NCBI GenBank assembly: GCA_934489015.1
Contig: CAKSSN010000004.1
Span: forward strand, 84,242-148,241
From: an uncultured Clostridia bacterium
GTDB taxonomy: Bacteria; Bacillota; Clostridia; UBA1381
DNA: 64,000 bases
Direction: 5' to 3'
Shown: positions 8,825 to 17,202 of the stretch, piece after piece
How the letters are laid out: every line of letters begins with the position of its first letter
Numbering within the stretch: position 1 is the first letter of the stretch
Notes under the pieces: model-generated
What the model was told of the DNA's origin: nothing
What the model saw: the letters and a program-made list of their open reading frames with translations, nothing else
Database searches by the model: none
Position numbers and translations under genes: made by a program

Positions 8825-8853
8825 ATTATACTTCTTTTTCTTTGATTTGTCAA
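8825..8853 (-). promoter_or_regulatory. Strong sigma-A promoter of the SLH gene
   Basis: TTGACA, 17 bp, TATAAT on the minus strand, about 100 bp before the ATG at 8725. The ribosome site is AAAGGAGAG. The leader is roughly 90 nt. Confidence 0.8.
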
Positions 8854-8953
8854 TACCTAATATCAATAATTAATAAATTTGTGCAATTTTTTTCTAAAAA
8901 ATATTTTTTTAAATGGTATATGCCAGTTTTATTTTATTTTTGCAAAGTTTTTT

Positions 8954-10186
8954 TTAATTCAAAATTCCCCGTTTTGTGAATTTTCCCCAAGGCACCGACG
9001 CTATAATACACAGGGCTGCACCGATAAATGCCACAACACCCCACATTCCCGATATAAAGCTCCAACTTTTATTGTTTGTCATAAGCGCAATTCCGTAAGT
9101 TGATACGGCGCTGCCGACATAGGTGCAGGAATTCAAAAGCCCCGATATAAACGAAACCTTGCCGTATTTCACAAAAAACGAAGGTGTAAGGCACGTCATA
9201 AGATAGTTTATGCCGTGCATACAGCCGGTAACAATCGCAAGCGAGGCAATTGCAAGCACTGCACTTTTCTCCCCGAAAAGCGAAAGAATTGCCGAAAATA
9301 CTGCCGACGCGGCAAAAATTACTCCTGCATTTGTCATCTGATTTTTTATCAGTCTGCGGTTAATAACCATAGCCGTATAATGACATATTATACTGAACAC
9401 CGGCAATATGACGCCTGACAGAATTGAAACCTCGCTTCCGAAATTAAACATTTCGGAAACATAAGTAGGAGTCCATGTGGAAATGCCGTCGCGAAGACTT
9501 CCCTGAATTACAATTACAAGCATAAGCAGTCCGAGAAGCAAAACAACCCTGCCCGTTATTTTTTCCTTAGGCGCCGCCGCGCCGACTGACGCTTCTTTGG
9601 CTACATCCGATATTTTATTGTTTATACGGTTAAACGTAAGGCACCATACTATGCTCATTATAAGCGCGGCGATACCCGAAAACGTAAAAACTGCCTTCCA
9701 GCTAAAGCTATGTATAATAACCGGTGCAATCAGATAAACAAAAATTGTTGCAAAGGACGCTCCCCACGACACATAAACGCACGCTTTCTGATAAACCTCC
9801 CCGCTCATTTTATTTGTAAGTATTTTAACAATCGGAGGCCACATCATAGCCTGAGCAAATCCGTTCACGGTCCAGATTATAACCGATGACGCCGTTGAGG
9901 TGAAAACGGGCAGCAAAATATTCATAAGCGTAGTGCAGACAAGACCTGTCAAAACTATTTTCTGCGGCTTTATTCTGTCGCCGAAATATCCGCTCACAAG
10001 CTGACCGCCGCCGTAGCTTACCGCGCTCGCCGTCAGCGCCAAAGACGCTTCCGCATTTGAAATTCCTCGACTTTTAACAATCTCTATCAGCACGGCAGCA
10101 TAGTTAATCCTTGTAAGATAGCTTATAAAATACACAACCGAGCACAAAAGCACAAGAGCATTTACATATTTTTTTTCGTTATTCAT
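8954..10186 (-). CDS. MFS transporter, organophosphate:phosphate antiporter type
   Basis: 410 residues with about 12 predicted membrane segments. The N-terminus (VVYFISYLTRINYAAVL) and the ASLALTASAVSYGGGQLVSG, GYFGDRIKPQK segment match the OPA branch of the major facilitator superfamily (GlpT, UhpT and relatives). GYFGDR is the conserved loop-2 motif. Such carriers import sugar phosphates or glycerol-3-phosphate against phosphate, but the substrate here is unknown. The start overlaps the end of the DeoR regulator gene by 8 bp, so the pair is co-transcribed and the regulator probably responds to the transported phosphorylated compound. Confidence 0.85.
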   Translation of the reverse strand: MNNEKKYVNALVLLCSVVYFISYLTRINYAAVLIEIVKSRGISNAEASLALTASAVSYGGGQLVSGYFGDRIKPQKIVLTGLVCTTLMNILLPVFTSTASSVIIWTVNGFAQAMMWPPIVKILTNKMSGEVYQKACVYVSWGASFATIFVYLIAPVIIHSFSWKAVFTFSGIAALIMSIVWCLTFNRINNKISDVAKEASVGAAAPKEKITGRVVLLLGLLMLVIVIQGSLRDGISTWTPTYVSEMFNFGSEVSILSGVILPVFSIICHYTAMVINRRLIKNQMTNAGVIFAASAVFSAILSLFGEKSAVLAIASLAIVTGCMHGINYLMTCLTPSFFVKYGKVSFISGLLNSCTYVGSAVSTYGIALMTNNKSWSFISGMWGVVAFIGAALCIIASVPWGKFTKRGILN

Positions 10187-10994
10187 TCTTATTTCCTCCC
10201 GCGCCGATTTCCGAGCGCTTCAAATCATCCGCACATGATACAATTTTCATTCCCTCATCTATAAACGACTGCTTTATAACGTCAGACAGCGACGAATCGG
10301 TGATATATGTATAAGACTTATCCGTTTCCGCCGTTTTTTCAAAGGCGCGCTTTTCAAATTTTTCACTGTCGGCAAGAACATATATCTCGTCCGAAATTTC
10401 AAAAAATGCCTTTTGAACATAGCAAATATCCTCGCCATAGCCTGTTATACCGAATTTAAGCGATATTCCCGACGGAAACATAAAAAATTTCGATACATTA
10501 TATCTTTTAATCATTTCAATCGCATTAAGACCGCAAAAACCGTTTTCATCTTCGTCAAAGTTTCCGCCGATAAGAACAAGCTTTATCCCTTTATTTGTGC
10601 GCAGTATATTAAACACATCAAGGCTGTTTGTTATAACATTTAAAAAGGAAAACCTTTTTGCAATCGCTTCGGCAAGCTTAACTGCCGTACTTCCGCAGTC
10701 AATCGCTATAAAATCGCCGTTATTTATAAACGAACACGCGTATTCCGAAAGCTCCGCCTTTTCCTTCGTTCTCGAATCGAGTCTTGTTGACAGCGATTTA
10801 TGCTCCGGTACACCTATTTTTCTAATAGCTCCGCCGTGTATTCGCGAAAGCCTTCCCTGCTCCTCAAGCGCAAGCAAATCACGCCTTATTGTTTCCGCCG
10901 AAACATCTAACGCGGCTGCAAGATCGTTTATAGCGGCGCTTCCGTCACGTTCCAGAGTATCACATATATATTTTTGTCTTTCAACAGCAAACAA
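10179..10994 (-). CDS. DeoR/GlpR-family transcriptional regulator
   Basis: About 271 residues. N-terminal DeoR helix-turn-helix (VERQKYICDTLERDG, INDLAAALDVSAETIRRDL, SRIHGGA). The C-terminal DeoR sensor domain (about 75-235) carries IDCGSTAVKLAEAI and VITNSLDVFN, the phosphosugar-binding region of the family. I prefer the TTG at 10994 as start: GGAGG lies 9 nt upstream, and the resulting N-terminus matches the usual family beginning. The in-frame GTG at 11000 sits only 3 nt from GGAGG. Directly upstream is a consensus promoter with TTGTGGAT/TATGTGGT half-repeats that may be its own operator. Confidence 0.87.
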   Translation of the reverse strand: MFAVERQKYICDTLERDGSAAINDLAAALDVSAETIRRDLLALEEQGRLSRIHGGAIRKIGVPEHKSLSTRLDSRTKEKAELSEYACSFINNGDFIAIDCGSTAVKLAEAIAKRFSFLNVITNSLDVFNILRTNKGIKLVLIGGNFDEDENGFCGLNAIEMIKRYNVSKFFMFPSGISLKFGITGYGEDICYVQKAFFEISDEIYVLADSEKFEKRAFEKTAETDKSYTYITDSSLSDVIKQSFIDEGMKIVSCADDLKRSEIGAGGNKNE

Positions 10995-11020
10995 ATCCAC
11001 ACACCTCCAATAATATTAAC

Positions 11021-11049
11021 AGTATACCACATAAATCCACAAGTGTCAA
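11021..11049 (-). promoter_or_regulatory. Sigma-A promoter of the deoR-like/MFS operon
   Basis: TTGACA, 17 bp, TATACT on the minus strand. The spacer holds two GTGG-containing half sites 9-10 bp apart, plausible for DeoR autoregulation. Confidence 0.72.
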
Positions 11050-11130
11050 CAAAAACATTAAAAGCACTCCGTAAAAAAGCAACTTTAATAAACAACATAA
11101 AAATGCCTTGCTTAATATATACAAAATGAC

Positions 11131-11159
11131 AAAAAAGAAGCCGGCTGCTTGCCGACTTC
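11131..11159 (-). terminator. Terminator after secF
   Basis: 9-bp GC-rich stem (GAAGTCGGC/GCCGGCTTC in RNA sense, one G-U pair), 5-nt loop, then six T on the minus strand. About 57 bp downstream of the secF stop. Confidence 0.78.
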
Positions 11160-11215
11160 CGAAAAATATTTATTTTTTATAAACCGCCGCTTTAAAATAC
11201 ACTCCGGCAGAATAA

Positions 11216-12139
11216 TTATTTTTTCTTTGACTTGCTCTTTTCTCTTGCAGCTGCGGCTCTTGCGTCCTTTTCAGACTGCTTCCATACTGCCCAGAAGCCG
11301 CCTGCAATAAAGATTGAAGTATAAGCACCGATTATAATACCAACGATAAGCGGAAGAGCAAAATCTCTTACAGCGGAAACACCGATAATATAAAGAAGCA
11401 CAATTGTGATAAGAGTTGTTATTGTTGAGTTCACGGTTCTGCCCATGCTCTCCATAATGCTTGTATCAACAGTATCTATAATGCTTCCGCCGTTTTTGCC
11501 GCTTATTCTCTTCATGTTTTCACGGATACGGTCGAAAATAACGATTGTGTTATTTATCGAATAACCGATAACAGTAAGCATAGCCGCAATAAACGTTGTG
11601 TTCATAGCAATATTCGTTATAGCGTAAACAGCGAACATTACCGCAACGTTAATGGCAAGAGCCATAACCGCCATAACCGCCGAACGCCACTCAAATCTGA
11701 TTGCTATATAGATAAGGATACATATAATAGCAAGCATTGCATATAAAAATGCCTTTTGCTGAACTTCTGTACCGAAGCTTGCCGAAGCGCTCGAAACTGA
11801 CATAAGCGCGCTGTCCTCAAGAGAATATTTCTCCTTAAGAGCCGAGAAAACCTCATCCTTTACCGCCTCATCTATAGGAGGAGTTTTAACGATAACCTGT
11901 GTATCGCTTGAAGCCTTCTGAACGGTAACCTGCTCGCCGATTTTGTCGGAGAGGAATTTGCCGAGCTCATCATTGTCATATGTTGTGCCGAGCTCAACCT
12001 GCATACGAACGCCGCCCTTAAACTCTATGTCATAGTTAAAGCCGCCGTGTACAAACCACATTACTATACCGATAACGATAATTGCAAGCGGAAGAAGCAT
12101 ATATTTCCATCTGTTTGCCGTAAAATTCATCTTTTTCAT
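11216..12139 (-). CDS. secF: Protein translocase subunit SecF
   Basis: 307 residues, the usual SecF length. One N-terminal membrane segment, a periplasmic-type domain beginning FNYDIEFKGGVRMQVEL (the conserved D-x-x-GG motif), then five membrane segments with VIGYSINNTIVIFDRIREN, the SecD/SecF signature. SecDF uses the proton or sodium gradient to pull exported chains through SecYEG. The start overlaps the secD stop as TAATG, so translation is probably coupled. The tail is basic (KSKSKKK). Confidence 0.96.
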   Translation of the reverse strand: MKKMNFTANRWKYMLLPLAIIVIGIVMWFVHGGFNYDIEFKGGVRMQVELGTTYDNDELGKFLSDKIGEQVTVQKASSDTQVIVKTPPIDEAVKDEVFSALKEKYSLEDSALMSVSSASASFGTEVQQKAFLYAMLAIICILIYIAIRFEWRSAVMAVMALAINVAVMFAVYAITNIAMNTTFIAAMLTVIGYSINNTIVIFDRIRENMKRISGKNGGSIIDTVDTSIMESMGRTVNSTITTLITIVLLYIIGVSAVRDFALPLIVGIIIGAYTSIFIAGGFWAVWKQSEKDARAAAAREKSKSKKK

Positions 12140-13449
12140 TACTCAGCCACCTCCACTTTCTTTTTGTCGGAATAGAATAATGAACGATTTGTTATACCTA
12201 TACCAACAAGCTGCTTGAGAAGGAACTTTGTAACAACAATAGCAGTAAACATACTTACTATAACGCCGAGACCAAGAGTTACGGCAAAGCCTGTTACAGT
12301 ACCTATTCCGGAAATGTAAAGAACCACGCATGTGATTATTGTAGTTACATTGGAGTCAAGAATAGCCGAAAAGGCTTTATGGAAGCCGCCTTCAACAGAC
12401 GCGCGGATAGTTTTACCCAAGCGGAGCTCCTCTTTCATTCTCTCAAATATAATTACGTTTGCGTCAACCGCCATACCTATTGACAATACAATACCCGCAA
12501 TACCCGAAAGGCTGAGGTTTACACGCGCAAGACCGAGTATCATAGATACAAGACCTACATATATAGCAAGTGAAATGTCAGCGATAAGACCGGGTATACG
12601 ATAAATTACAATCATGAATATCATTATAAGTATAACGCCTATGCCGGCTGCAAGCAAGCTCTTCGGAAGAGCCGTTGAGCCGAGCTCCGCACCAACTGTT
12701 TCCTTTGTTATAACGGAAAGATCAAAGGGAAGGTTACCCGATTTAATCTGGTTTGCAAGCTCGCTTGCTTCTTCCTGTGTTTCAAATCCGCCCGATACTA
12801 TACACTTGTCCGAGTTAATACCCGTTGAAGCATATCTTGAATCAACGTTCGGCTGAGAAATTACAGCCTCGTCCATCTTGATGGCAATATAGTTTCTGCC
12901 CTGACCTGCCGAAGCTGCCTTTTTGGTAGCCTCTGTGAACTTCTGTCTGCCCTCTGCCGTAAATTCTATTTCAACATACGGCTCCGAAGCTACAGATGTA
13001 TCACTTGTCTTGCCGTAGAGGCTTGACGCATTTTTTACATCCGTTCCGCTGAGAATTTCGTTTCCGTCAGCGTCGCAGAAAGTAAGCTTTGCTGTTTTTC
13101 CGAGAACGTCTGCCGCTTCGTCGGTATTAAATACAGCCGGAATTTCAACAGTTATTTTACCGTCCTCAGTTGTGCTTGTTCTTGCTTCCGTATAGCCCAT
13201 TTCGGTAAGTCTTCTTCCGAATACCGCTTCAACTGCCGCAAGCTCCTCTGTTGTCGGGTTGTCCGAATTTGCCTGGAACGTTATAACCGAACCGCCGGCA
13301 AGGTCAATACCCTTTCTGATACCCTTGTCCTGATCGAAAATACCGCCATAGGTAAAGCCCGAAATATTATAGCCGAAAAAAGCTACATAGTTGAGCAAAA
13401 TTGCGATAACAACGATAAGACAAAGAGTTAGTATACTTTTCTTTTTCAT
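12139..13449 (-). CDS. secD: Protein translocase subunit SecD
   Basis: 436 residues. First membrane segment about 7-28, then GIDLAGGSVITFQA (the SecD D-x-x-GG motif), the extracytoplasmic domain to about residue 260, and five membrane segments with IGMAVDANVIIFERMKEE. Partner of SecF in the same operon. secD and secF are separate genes here, unlike the fused secDF of Bacillus. ATG at 13449 follows GAAAGGATGATAAAGGC. Confidence 0.96.
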   Translation of the reverse strand: MKKKSILTLCLIVVIAILLNYVAFFGYNISGFTYGGIFDQDKGIRKGIDLAGGSVITFQANSDNPTTEELAAVEAVFGRRLTEMGYTEARTSTTEDGKITVEIPAVFNTDEAADVLGKTAKLTFCDADGNEILSGTDVKNASSLYGKTSDTSVASEPYVEIEFTAEGRQKFTEATKKAASAGQGRNYIAIKMDEAVISQPNVDSRYASTGINSDKCIVSGGFETQEEASELANQIKSGNLPFDLSVITKETVGAELGSTALPKSLLAAGIGVILIMIFMIVIYRIPGLIADISLAIYVGLVSMILGLARVNLSLSGIAGIVLSIGMAVDANVIIFERMKEELRLGKTIRASVEGGFHKAFSAILDSNVTTIITCVVLYISGIGTVTGFAVTLGLGVIVSMFTAIVVTKFLLKQLVGIGITNRSLFYSDKKKVEVAE

Positions 13450-13503
13450 GCCTTTATCATCCTTTCATTGAAGTAGGGAATAATCCCCCTCTTATCCGCC
13501 GGA

Positions 13504-13746
13504 TCAGCCTCCGATCATAACAAGAGTCATAGTTGTTATAAGGAACAGAATTGAAAGCGCAATCGTTACCTTAGACATAACCGATTTCTTTGTTCCGCCG
13601 CTGTTACGATTGAAAAATGAATCGCCGGCGTCGGGAGTTGTACCCGAAATTCCTCTCATACCCGGATCCTTACCCTCCTGAGCAAGCACGATTATTATAA
13701 GCAATACCGTAACAATAATATGCAGTACCGTAAACAGAATTTTCAT
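13504..13746 (-). CDS. secG: Protein translocase subunit SecG
   Basis: 80 residues with two membrane segments (about 4-22 and 58-78) and the loop QEGKDPGMRGISG with following NRNSGG, typical of SecG. It is an accessory subunit of SecYEG that aids SecA-driven export. First gene of a secG-secD-secF operon with its own promoter at 13792-13819; 54 bp separate it from secD. Confidence 0.92.
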   Translation of the reverse strand: MKILFTVLHIIVTVLLIIIVLAQEGKDPGMRGISGTTPDAGDSFFNRNSGGTKKSVMSKVTIALSILFLITTMTLVMIGG

Positions 13747-13791
13747 TACACAAACCTCCCTCCATCAAAAAATGTTTTGACATACTAATTA

Positions 13792-13819
13792 ATTATATCA
13801 TATTTTCAAGATTTTTCAA
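13792..13819 (-). promoter_or_regulatory. Promoter of secGDF
   Basis: TTGAAA, 16 bp, TATAAT on the minus strand, about 45 bp before the secG start. Confidence 0.65.
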
Positions 13820-13930
13820 TACCTTTTTGAAAATTTCCTCAATTTTTTTTCAAAAAAGCTTATTTTCAAGGTTTTCAACAAAAAAGCGCTGTTAAATTTG
13901 TTCACCATGCAAGCAATACGCACACATATT

Positions 13931-14749
13931 TTATCTGTTTTTTCCTCGTCGCGCCTGCACAAAATAAACAAGAAGATAACAAATTACCGAAATTATGATA
14001 ACCGCCGCGCCGGAGGGGATATTAAAATCATATGAAATCCACAGTCCGCAGCAGCAGTAAGCAATGCCCAAAACAGATGCAATAACCATTCTTTTTGAAA
14101 GTCTGTCAGACAGCATTGCCGCCGTTGCCGCAGGCGCGGTAAGCAGCGCAAGTATAAGTACAATTCCGACAACCCTTATAAGCACAACCACCGTAAGAGC
14201 AGTCATCACAAGAAGCGTATATTCCATAAGCGTTGTTTTCATGCCAAGTATTCCGGCAAATTCGTCGTCAAACAAAAAGCTTCTCCAGTCGTTGTAAAAC
14301 ACGCCAACGATAATAAGCACCGCTAAAAAAACAGCCGCCTCCATATAAAGCTCCGACGTTTTTACCGATAAAATATTTCCGAAAAGATAGGACGTAATAT
14401 CAGGCGGATAGCCCGGCATAAGCGCAATAAAAACTATTCCGAGCGCCATTCCCGCAGACCACAGCATAGCCGTTATGGTTTCGGCGGACGACCCGGCGCG
14501 CTTTCTTAAAAACCCGATTGAAAACGCAGACAAAACCGCAAAGCCGGCAGCGCCCAAAATCGGCTCAAAGCCAAGCAGATAGCCGAGTCCCACTCCGCCG
14601 TATGAAGCATGGGCTATTCCGCCGCTGAGCATAACAAGCTTTTTTTCAACAATAATTACCCCTATAATACCGCAGATTATGCTTGTGAGTATTCCGGCAC
14701 CCAAAGCAAGCTGCAGAAAACGATAATGCATAACCGCACTCAGCAACAT
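13931..14749 (-). CDS. Zn/Mn-type ABC transporter permease (ZnuB family)
   Basis: 272 residues with about eight or nine hydrophobic segments of the ABC-3 permease family. The segment MLSGGIAHASYGGVGLGYLLG near residue 40 is the family signature. Members carry zinc, manganese or iron through the inner membrane with a cluster-9 binding protein. The start overlaps the ATPase gene by 10 bp. Last gene of a four-gene minus-strand run (regulator, binding protein, ATPase, permease). Confidence 0.9.
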   Translation of the reverse strand: MLLSAVMHYRFLQLALGAGILTSIICGIIGVIIVEKKLVMLSGGIAHASYGGVGLGYLLGFEPILGAAGFAVLSAFSIGFLRKRAGSSAETITAMLWSAGMALGIVFIALMPGYPPDITSYLFGNILSVKTSELYMEAAVFLAVLIIVGVFYNDWRSFLFDDEFAGILGMKTTLMEYTLLVMTALTVVVLIRVVGIVLILALLTAPAATAAMLSDRLSKRMVIASVLGIAYCCCGLWISYDFNIPSGAAVIIISVICYLLVYFVQARRGKNR

Positions 14750-15510
14750 CCGTCACTCCCCTCATGATTTTTCAGAACTCTGTGCGGCAGACCGTGCGCA
14801 ATCAGGTCAACCGGGCAGCCGTAAAGCTCCTTTACAACGCCTTCGTCAAGGCGCGGCGCGCCGTGATATACAAGCGTTCTGTTAAGACACGCAAGCCGCC
14901 TTACCTCAGAGGCGACAGCCGCCATATCGTGAGTTACCATAACAATGGTGATATTTTTATTAAGCTCGGCAAGCAGCCTGTAAATTTTCTCTCTTGAAGC
15001 CGGGTCAACGCTTGCCGCAGGCTCGTCAAGAAGCAGCACCGACGGCTCCGACGCAAGCGCCCTTGCGATAAGAAGCCTTTGCAGCTCACCGCCCGAAAGC
15101 TCGCAAAGCTGCCTGCCCTTCAAATTCTCAAGACCTACGGTTTTCAGCTTTTCAAGCGCCGCTTCGCGCTTTTTGGCGTCAAACTTAAAAAACGGATGAA
15201 GCCCTCCCTTTAAAAAGGCGCACATTACAGCCTCCAAAGCGCTGATGGGAAATTTTCTGTCAACAGATGTATGCTGCGGCACATAGCCTATGCATTGCCT
15301 GTTTTTTTTCATATCACTGCCGAAAATTTTTATTTCACCCGACTGCGCCGGAACAAGACCGAGAATTGCTTTGAGAAGCGTTGATTTTCCTCCGCCGTTC
15401 GGCCCCATAATTCCGAGATACTCACCCTCCGAAACCGTAAGGCTTACGTTTTCAATCGCAACACACGCGCCGTAGCTCACAGTCAGATTTTTAACCTCTA
15501 TTGCATTCAT
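14740..15510 (-). CDS. Zn/Mn-type ABC transporter ATPase (ZnuC family)
   Basis: 256 residues. Walker A GPNGGGKST, Q-loop VPQHTSVDRKFPI (the VPQ...D.FP pattern typical of the metal-transport subfamily), signature LSGGELQR, Walker B VLLLDEPAASVD and H-loop VTHD. Energises the adjacent ABC-3 permease. The C-terminus ends with His and Cys residues (LIAHGLPHRVLKNHEGSDGCC), which could touch metal. Gap of 14 nt from the binding-protein gene. Confidence 0.92.
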   Translation of the reverse strand: MNAIEVKNLTVSYGACVAIENVSLTVSEGEYLGIMGPNGGGKSTLLKAILGLVPAQSGEIKIFGSDMKKNRQCIGYVPQHTSVDRKFPISALEAVMCAFLKGGLHPFFKFDAKKREAALEKLKTVGLENLKGRQLCELSGGELQRLLIARALASEPSVLLLDEPAASVDPASREKIYRLLAELNKNITIVMVTHDMAAVASEVRRLACLNRTLVYHGAPRLDEGVVKELYGCPVDLIAHGLPHRVLKNHEGSDGCC

Positions 15511-15524
15511 TTAACGGCCACCTC

Positions 15525-16373
15525 TCAGTTTATTGCTCCGGCAATTGTTTTTGCCATATTTAAAAGATTTTCCGAATAGTTTTCAGCAAGCGGCGAAAGT
15601 TCAACGGCGCTTGCTCCTATCTCCTCTGCGAAAACCTCCGCACGAGTGGAATCCGTTTCGCTCTGATAAAACACCGCTTTTATTCCGCGCTCCTTAGTAA
15701 AATCAATAAGCTGCGCCGTTTCGGCAGCTGTCGGCTCTCTTCCGTCTTTTTCAAGAGCATACATATTAAGCCCGTATTCATCGGCAAAATAGCCGAATGC
15801 CGGATGAAAAACAACAAAATCGCGGCAAGGCGAGCTGTCCAATATATTTCTTACCTCGCTGTCCGTTTCATTTAGCTTTTCTGTATATTTTTCAGCGTTT
15901 TCCTTATATATTGCCGCATTATCGGCGTCAAGCGATGCCATCTCCTCCGCAATTTTCTCCGTCATCACAGACGCTCTTTTAACCGAAAGCCATATATGCG
16001 GATCTCTGCCGCCGTCGATAGTCAGATCCGGATATTTTTCCGCCGCAGCCTTGTCAAGCTCAACATCCTTCAAATTTTCACAAGAGCGCATAATGCTCGC
16101 ATCCTCCGCCGGAACGCCTATGGAAAAATATATATCCGCGTCCGAAAGCTCGGCAATATTTCGCGGAGTCGGCTCATACGTTTCGGGACTGTAGCCCGGA
16201 GGAATAACGGTTATTATTTTTACGCTGTCGCCGCAGACGCCGCGCACAAATTCCGCTTCCGGCGGAATTGAAACGGCAACGGTTATTTTTTCACTCTTTT
16301 GAGCATCATTTTTTGCGCCGCACCCCGAAAGTGCAAAAGCAAACAAAATTAATAAAGCAGTAAATTTCTTCAT
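15525..16373 (-). CDS. Metal-binding lipoprotein (ZnuA/cluster 9 family)
   Basis: 282 residues with a lipoprotein signal (ALSGC lipobox near residue 18). Solute-binding protein of the Zn/Mn cluster A-I family, anchored outside the membrane. Metal ligands known for the family can be placed: DPHIWLS (second His), FHPAFGYFADEYGL (third His) and a C-terminal acidic residue. The first ligand, usually the His in a PHxYEPTP motif, is Glu here (SPETYEPTPRN). The His-rich loop of zinc-specific ZnuA is absent, so I do not assign Zn against Mn or Fe. It follows the Crp/Fnr gene by 28 bp without a terminator. Confidence 0.88.
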   Translation of the reverse strand: MKKFTALLILFAFALSGCGAKNDAQKSEKITVAVSIPPEAEFVRGVCGDSVKIITVIPPGYSPETYEPTPRNIAELSDADIYFSIGVPAEDASIMRSCENLKDVELDKAAAEKYPDLTIDGGRDPHIWLSVKRASVMTEKIAEEMASLDADNAAIYKENAEKYTEKLNETDSEVRNILDSSPCRDFVVFHPAFGYFADEYGLNMYALEKDGREPTAAETAQLIDFTKERGIKAVFYQSETDSTRAEVFAEEIGASAVELSPLAENYSENLLNMAKTIAGAIN

Positions 16374-16401
16374 ATAAATCCTTTCCTAATACATACTTAA
16401 A

Positions 16402-17067
16402 TCAGCCGCCGACAATTGTAAACCTGTTTTTGTCCGACTTAATAATATTTTCTTCTCTCAGACGGCTTATAACAGCCGACATCGCGCTTCTTTCCACACA
16501 CAGAAAATCGGCAAGTTCCTGACGGTCAAACGGAATTGTAAACGTTCGGCTGCCCGATTTTAAAGCGCACGAATACAAATATGAAAGCAGCTTTTCCCTT
16601 GTTGTGCGCTTTGAGAGAAACTCAATCTTTTCGTTAAGGGCTATGTTTTTTTCCGAAACAACACCGAGAAGATTATAAATAATTTTTTTATGGTTTTCGC
16701 AGGTTTTCTGACACATTGTATTAAGGCGTATACAGTCTATAAACATTATTTTGCAGTTATCCGACGCGATAACGCTCAGCGGCATTTCTTCCACGCCGGC
16801 GCAGGCAAACGCTTCGGCAAAAATGCTCGGCGCGCTCACCGTTGAAATTATGCTCCTGTTTCCGAAATAATCCTCCTTTACAAGCATAACCTCGCCCGAC
16901 AAAACAATTCCTATGCTTTTCGCCTCGTCACCCTCGCCTATTATTATGCTTCCCTTTTTATAGCTTCTCACCGTCGGCTTTATACAGTCAAAAAGCCTGT
17001 CCATATCGGCGATATTCAAGCCCTTAAAAAGAGAAACTCCGCTCAGGCTTTCATAATCGTATTTCAT
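16402..17067 (-). CDS. Crp/Fnr-family transcriptional regulator
   Basis: About 221 residues from ATG 17067, which has GGAGGG 4 nt upstream. A longer reading from 17121 would start almost at the predicted transcript start and lacks a ribosome site. Residues about 10-120 form a cyclic-nucleotide-like beta barrel (SVSAPSIFAEAFACAG); residues about 140-215 form a Crp-type winged helix (FDRQELADFLCVERSAMSAVISRLREENI). Four Cys lie in the middle (CAG, CK, C, CQKTC), which might bind haem or a cluster as in some NO/O2 sensors. Divergent from a flavodiiron gene through overlapping promoters; a role in O2/NO response is inferred from this. Confidence 0.85.
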   Translation of the reverse strand: MKYDYESLSGVSLFKGLNIADMDRLFDCIKPTVRSYKKGSIIIGEGDEAKSIGIVLSGEVMLVKEDYFGNRSIISTVSAPSIFAEAFACAGVEEMPLSVIASDNCKIMFIDCIRLNTMCQKTCENHKKIIYNLLGVVSEKNIALNEKIEFLSKRTTREKLLSYLYSCALKSGSRTFTIPFDRQELADFLCVERSAMSAVISRLREENIIKSDKNRFTIVGG

Positions 17068-17120
17068 AGTCCCTCCAAAAAATGCACAAAAATTTTTCTG
17101 TGTTGGATTTACAACATACA

Positions 17121-17146
17121 TTTATTATATATTATAGTATAATAAA
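17121..17146. promoter_or_regulatory. Inverted repeat in the crp/flavodiiron divergent promoter
   Basis: TTTATTATA (17121-17129) and TATAATAAA (17138-17146), a perfect 9-bp inverted repeat with 8-bp centre, covering the -10 regions of both divergent promoters. Candidate binding site for the regulator. Confidence 0.45.
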
Positions 17147-17159
17147 TATGTATTGTCAA
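17131..17159 (-). promoter_or_regulatory. Sigma-A promoter of the Crp/Fnr-metal ABC operon
   Basis: TTGACA, 17 bp, TATAAT on the minus strand; start near 17124, leader about 57 nt. The opposite strand has a weaker TTTACA (17108) with TATAGT (17133) for the flavodiiron gene. Confidence 0.75.
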
Positions 17160-17202
17160 GAAAAATAATAAAAATTCAGCAATATTTTCGGGAGGAATTG
17201 AA

